Source: Mucilaginibacter sp. PPCGB 2223
GTDB lineage: Bacteria > Bacteroidota > Bacteroidia > Sphingobacteriales > Sphingobacteriaceae
Assembly: GCF_001705515.1 (NCBI RefSeq)
Contig: NZ_MDJS01000001.1
Span: forward strand, 1,674,001 to 1,738,000
DNA: 64,000 nt
Reading direction: 5' to 3'
Below the pieces are notes generated by a model. The model had not been told where the DNA came from. It did no database searches and was given only the letters and a program-made list of their open reading frames with translations. Shown here piece after piece: positions 60,620 through 64,000 of this stretch. The translations under genes and the position numbers were made by a program. How positions within the stretch are numbered: the stretch's first letter is position 1; each line of letters opens with the position of its first letter.

Positions 60620-62182
60620 TTATTGCGGTATCAGTATCTGATCAATTTTATACACATACCCAACATTGCTTGGCCCTACTGCTACGAAAGGTAAAACGAT
60701 ATTGGCCGCATTACCCGTCGGGCTGGTTACCGTAGTACCTGTACTGTTAAATGTAAGCTGCTCCGTTCCGGCCAGATCGGTACTGTATACCGCGTTAGGA
60801 AATGCCGTGGCTGCGAGGTTCGAATTGATCATGTGCACCCTGATGATATTGGTTAGCGTTGCCGTGGTGAGCGGTGCTCCGTTCAGGGTCATTGTTGTCA
60901 GATCGAGGCGCGCACTGGCAAAGGCTGCATTGGTAGGCGCAAAAAGGGTCCCGGCCCTGGTACTTGCCGCGTATGAAGATAACAAGCCCGCCTTTTGAAC
61001 TGCCAGCCAAAACATCGACAGGTCGGGGTCAGACAATGCCTGCCCGATACCGCTCTTTAAGAGATCGGATATAGGGAAGGTTGTATTGATCATATGGATA
61101 ACCCCGTTGCTTGCCGGAATATCAGCACGATAAAAAGAAGCGGCTGTGAGGCCTGGCACAAGAGCACCGTTTACAGATGTGAGCGCACTTGGCCGCTTAA
61201 TTAATACGCTTGAAGATATATTTTGCCCGCCAATGAAATACGACTCTAACACGGCTTTGGCATAAATAGGCGATAACGCAGCTATTTTATCGGTGACGGT
61301 GTTACTGATCTTGGCTAACGCCGGTGCAATCAACGGGTCCAATACTGTATTGGTTGGCGCCAATATGGTTGTAAATACCGGGTCGCCGCCCTGGTCGGAA
61401 GCCAGCGTATTAACCTGGTAATCGATCGCGGTGTACACGTTACTCAGGTACGGATACGAGGTGTAAAATACCGAATCGAGTAAGCCATCGTGGTTTTTAT
61501 CGTAACTGTTAAACCGGTCGAAAGTGCGGGCCGAACATACTTTCATCAGGCGATAAAAGGTACTGACGCTTAACTGCGGATCTGCCTGGAGTTTTTGTTC
61601 CAGGTTAGGGTTCGGGAGCAGCAATTGGCCTATACCATGAATAACGCCGTTATCAGCATCAATATCACGCAGACTTTTGATAACAGTGATACCGTTAACT
61701 TTCAAAGAATCTGTTGCGCTCACGTCGACGTTTACAAACTTTTTGCTCCTGGTTAAAAACAGCGTTTGCTGGTAAGTTTGATATCTGAGCTTAAAATCAT
61801 AATAATACCACATGTTATTAACTATATGGTAACTTAGGATGGAGAAAAGAGTGTCTATCGGTACGTCATTGACCGAGCCGTACCCTTTACTTTTAAAATA
61901 GACCTGGAAAGCGCTGTCTGTAGGAGCAAAAACAGTATATAAGCCACCGGATGCAATATACTGATCAATACTGGCGCGCTTTAAGCCCGCGGTAAAAATG
62001 GAAAACTTAGGGTTGCTCTGCAATTTGGTAAATAAATATCCGCCTTTAGTACCGATTGCATCGTTATAATATTCGTCGAACCGGCTCTTGCAACTGCTCA
62101 GAATAATAGCCGGGATACTAATTGCCAGAACGGCCAGCCATATTTTTGGGGGGTTAAAATTCTTTAGTATAACTTTAATCAT
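60620..62182 (-). CDS. Three-FAS1-domain fasciclin lipoprotein (first operon gene)
   Basis: 520 residues. Lipobox ILSSC (Cys31) follows a hydrophobic signal. Three FAS1 domains are visible at about 45-185, 190-365 and 370-520 (LYTVFAPTDSAFQVYF, GVIHGIGQLLL; TTILAPTNTVLDPLI, NGVIHMINTTFP; GTLFAPTNAAFASARL). The second contains DKNHDGLLD, a DxNxDGxxD calcium-loop-like motif. FAS1 proteins bind glycans and other surface partners. It leads the operon of two fasciclin-SusC-SusD triplets. No exact TAnnTTTG promoter was seen upstream. Confidence 0.88.
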   Translation of the reverse strand: MIKVILKNFNPPKIWLAVLAISIPAIILSSCKSRFDEYYNDAIGTKGGYLFTKLQSNPKFSIFTAGLKRASIDQYIASGGLYTVFAPTDSAFQVYFKSKGYGSVNDVPIDTLFSILSYHIVNNMWYYYDFKLRYQTYQQTLFLTRSKKFVNVDVSATDSLKVNGITVIKSLRDIDADNGVIHGIGQLLLPNPNLEQKLQADPQLSVSTFYRLMKVCSARTFDRFNSYDKNHDGLLDSVFYTSYPYLSNVYTAIDYQVNTLASDQGGDPVFTTILAPTNTVLDPLIAPALAKISNTVTDKIAALSPIYAKAVLESYFIGGQNISSSVLIKRPSALTSVNGALVPGLTAASFYRADIPASNGVIHMINTTFPISDLLKSGIGQALSDPDLSMFWLAVQKAGLLSSYAASTRAGTLFAPTNAAFASARLDLTTMTLNGAPLTTATLTNIIRVHMINSNLAATAFPNAVYSTDLAGTEQLTFNSTGTTVTSPTGNAANIVLPFVAVGPSNVGYVYKIDQILIPQ

Positions 62183-62965
62183 GTCTTATCAACTAGAGAA
62201 AATATAATTGGGTTAATTGAGTATAGTCATAAAGCAGCCGGGGTGTATGGGGGCCTGACTTTATACTATCCTGAGACGTGCAAAAGGAGATACACATCAA
62301 CCGGGATTGTCAGCAACGCATTATCCTCTGCACACTCGTTGCTTTCCCGATGAAAAATGCGTTCAAGTGCTGTTCAATTTCATAATACAGGGCTTAAGGT
62401 TTAATAAATTGGTTTTGAACCGACACGATTCAGTTCATTGGTTTAGAAGTAAAAGTATCAGATTGGAAAAAGTGTCACTATCACAATTGTTCAATATAGT
62501 AGTTGGAATGTTCATAGATTATAAGCTACTTAAAATCAATTATTTACCATATAAAACATCATGTTTTTTTTAATAAAATACTGTTAAATTCGATGATTAG
62601 CGTTATAACTGACCGTAGGATGGGATATAGTTCTGCGATCGGAGGCCGGCAAAGTACCTGGTGTGATTTGTTTAGCTCTTGAACTGAAATAGCCCGTAAG
62701 TTCGAGGAAAGAGTAACGACCAGTTTGATCGATGATTGATATGCGGTGTGTTTATTTCCGGCAGGTATTTCCAACCGCGCCCAATCGGACTTATTTGACG
62801 CCAGACCTAAACCGCAACGGGCTCAAAAAAACACCAAAGCGGCGACTTTCATAGCGAGATTATGCTTGAAATATTCGGATGCAGCTAATTATTTCTGGCC
62901 ACGCAAAACAATCTCACATTCACACTGATACAGAATGAATGTTGAAATAGGCACCGGGGGATTGC
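62183..62965. other. Gene-free interval upstream of the fasciclin-SusCD operon
   Basis: 783 bp between the regulator stop and the operon start. It probably contains the operon promoter and regulator sites. Only short ORFs without recognisable similarity are present. No tRNA, terminator or repeat was identified with confidence. A decayed gene remains possible. Confidence 0.55.
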
Positions 62966-64000
62966 TTACTCAACAGCTATAGCCAATTTACTCTGCCCTC
63001 GTTTAAAGTTCAGGTATTCTGATGGTACCATACCATACTTATTTTTAAACATTCTTGAAAAATAGCTTGGTGTACCAAAACCTGTCATATAGGCTATCTG
63101 TGCCACATTATAGTCGCTTATTTCCAATAATGCAGCCGCTTTTTCGAGCTTTACTGTACGGATATATTCGATCGGCGTTAACCCTGTTAACTCAATGAGC
63201 TTGTAATAAAGCGATCCCCGGCTCATGCCGACGTGCTTGCTTAACTCTTCTACCGAAAGATCAGAATCGCTCAGTTTATCCTCGATGTATTTCATGATCG
63301 AGTTCAGCAGCTTGAGGTTTGTCGACTCAGCTACCACTTCCTTACCCGTGAGCTGTATTTGTTTGGAATAAGTATCTTTCAATGTGCGGTTCAGATCAAG
63401 CAGGTTACCTATTTTGGTATTCAATATCTGGAAGTTAAATGGTTTTGAGAGGTAATCGCTTGCTCCTGACTGTAACCCTTTCAACTGGTCTTCTTCACCA
63501 GTCATCGCGGTAAGCAAAATTACCGGGATGTGCGAAGTACGCTTATCGGCTTTTACTTTCCTGCTCAGATCTATCCCGTTCATCAGCGGCATGTTAATGT
63601 CACTTACTATAAGCTGTGGATGAGCGCTCAATGTTTTTTGCCACCCTTCTTTACCGTTAGCAGCCTCAACAATATGATAATATTGTTTAAGATGGCCTAC
63701 CAGGTAGCTACGGAACTCATCATTATCCTCAACCAGCAACACAGTGGTTTTTTGATTAGCAACTGCATCACCGCTTACAATCCCGCTATTAATAGCATCC
63801 AATTCGGGTTCCAGGTCCGGGAGTAAAATATCAAGTACATCTTCGGTTATATTTTCAGCCACACCGGGCATCGGGATCTTTACGACAAACCTGCTGCCCC
63901 GTTCCATATTTTCTGCGCGAATATGCCCTCCGTGCAGCTCGACAAACTCTTTTGTTATCGAGAGCCCGATCCCTGTACCCTGGTTCATCACATCATTAGT
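62966..64000 (-). CDS. Hybrid two-component system regulator (C-terminal part)
   Basis: The frame is open to the right edge, so only the last 344 or so residues are seen. They begin in the kinase ATPase domain (MNQGTGIGLSITKEFVELHG, HIRAENMERGSRFVVKIPM). A receiver domain follows, with phospho-acceptor Asp in LIVSDINMPLMNG and Lys in SDYLSKPF. The last domain is an AraC-type DNA-binding domain (LSVEELSKHVGMSRGSLYYK, AQIAYMTGFGTPSYFSRMF). Hybrid regulators of this type sense glycan fragments through a periplasmic domain (not visible here) and turn on adjacent SusCD operons. It is upstream of the fasciclin-SusCD operon on the same strand. Confidence 0.95.
   Translation of the reverse strand, partial: TNDVMNQGTGIGLSITKEFVELHGGHIRAENMERGSRFVVKIPMPGVAENITEDVLDILLPDLEPELDAINSGIVSGDAVANQKTTVLLVEDNDEFRSYLVGHLKQYYHIVEAANGKEGWQKTLSAHPQLIVSDINMPLMNGIDLSRKVKADKRTSHIPVILLTAMTGEEDQLKGLQSGASDYLSKPFNFQILNTKIGNLLDLNRTLKDTYSKQIQLTGKEVVAESTNLKLLNSIMKYIEDKLSDSDLSVEELSKHVGMSRGSLYYKLIELTGLTPIEYIRTVKLEKAAALLEISDYNVAQIAYMTGFGTPSYFSRMFKNKYGMVPSEYLNFKRGQSKLAIAVE

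Noticed and set aside
62746..62928. A 60-codon ORF in the gene-free region
   Set aside because: No ribosome-binding site, no recognisable domain, and it lies in a low-support intergenic region.

Overview
The window is from a Bacteroidota chromosome, most likely family Sphingobacteriaceae (Mucilaginibacter- or Pedobacter-like). This is inferred from gene content, not from a marker-gene comparison. The signs are SusC/SusD pairs, a hybrid two-component regulator with an AraC output domain, ECF sigma factors paired with membrane partners, GH92, GH8 and PL9 enzymes, DUF4097 proteins, YpdA, and promoters of the Bacteroidota TAnnTTTG (-7) type in front of several genes. Base composition looks moderate, and no phage, integrase, transposase or CRISPR array was seen.

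Layout. 1-3551 (minus): the end of an outer-membrane barrel gene, then an ECF sigma / HEAT-repeat anti-sigma / DUF4097 / DUF4097 operon. 3711-6527: a divergent module of two 2-oxoglutarate-type oxygenases (PhyH-like and aspartyl/asparaginyl hydroxylase-like) and a sulfotransferase-like protein. 6627-8077: a membrane protein with a Pro/Ala tail beside a small HEAGH putative metalloprotein. 8199-18729: housekeeping and small-metabolite genes (ychF, tRNA-Arg(CCG), peptidase E, a Crp-like regulator with a carboxymuconolactone decarboxylase, NUDIX, APC permease, YdcF, CDGSH). 18870-21254: a PL9-like lyase convergent with an acyltransferase.

21445-26795 holds a PepSY-like lipoprotein, a degenerate ApbE-like protein, a small exported protein, an outer-membrane barrel and an OmpR-type two-component system, all on the plus strand. 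26848-34368 has envelope proteins, a Tat-signal class V aminotransferase and ypdA. 34637-34734 encodes the small SRP RNA on the minus strand. 34818-36817 is a second ECF sigma operon whose partner joins an inner-membrane helix to a barrel-like domain. 36909-38717 has a 2H phosphoesterase divergent from dinB with a palindrome between them. 38973-47943 includes GH92, ruvB, a GT2 mannosyltransferase, an M28 peptidase and a DUF1080 protein.

48171-64000 (minus) reads as a polysaccharide utilization locus. A hybrid two-component regulator (running off the right edge) is followed by two successive fasciclin-SusC-SusD triplets, then a GH8 enzyme of the reducing-end xylose-releasing type with its own promoter and a nearby palindrome. 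The regulator would sense a glycan fragment, the SusCD pairs would import oligosaccharides, and GH8 would trim them; the xylan-type substrate is inferred from GH8 alone.

Most notable: the tandem fasciclin-SusC-SusD triplets, the ApbE-like protein that has lost metal-ligand and motif residues, the oxygenase/sulfotransferase module, and a gene-free stretch at 45.6-46.0 kb with a possible pseudoknot and an orphan terminator.
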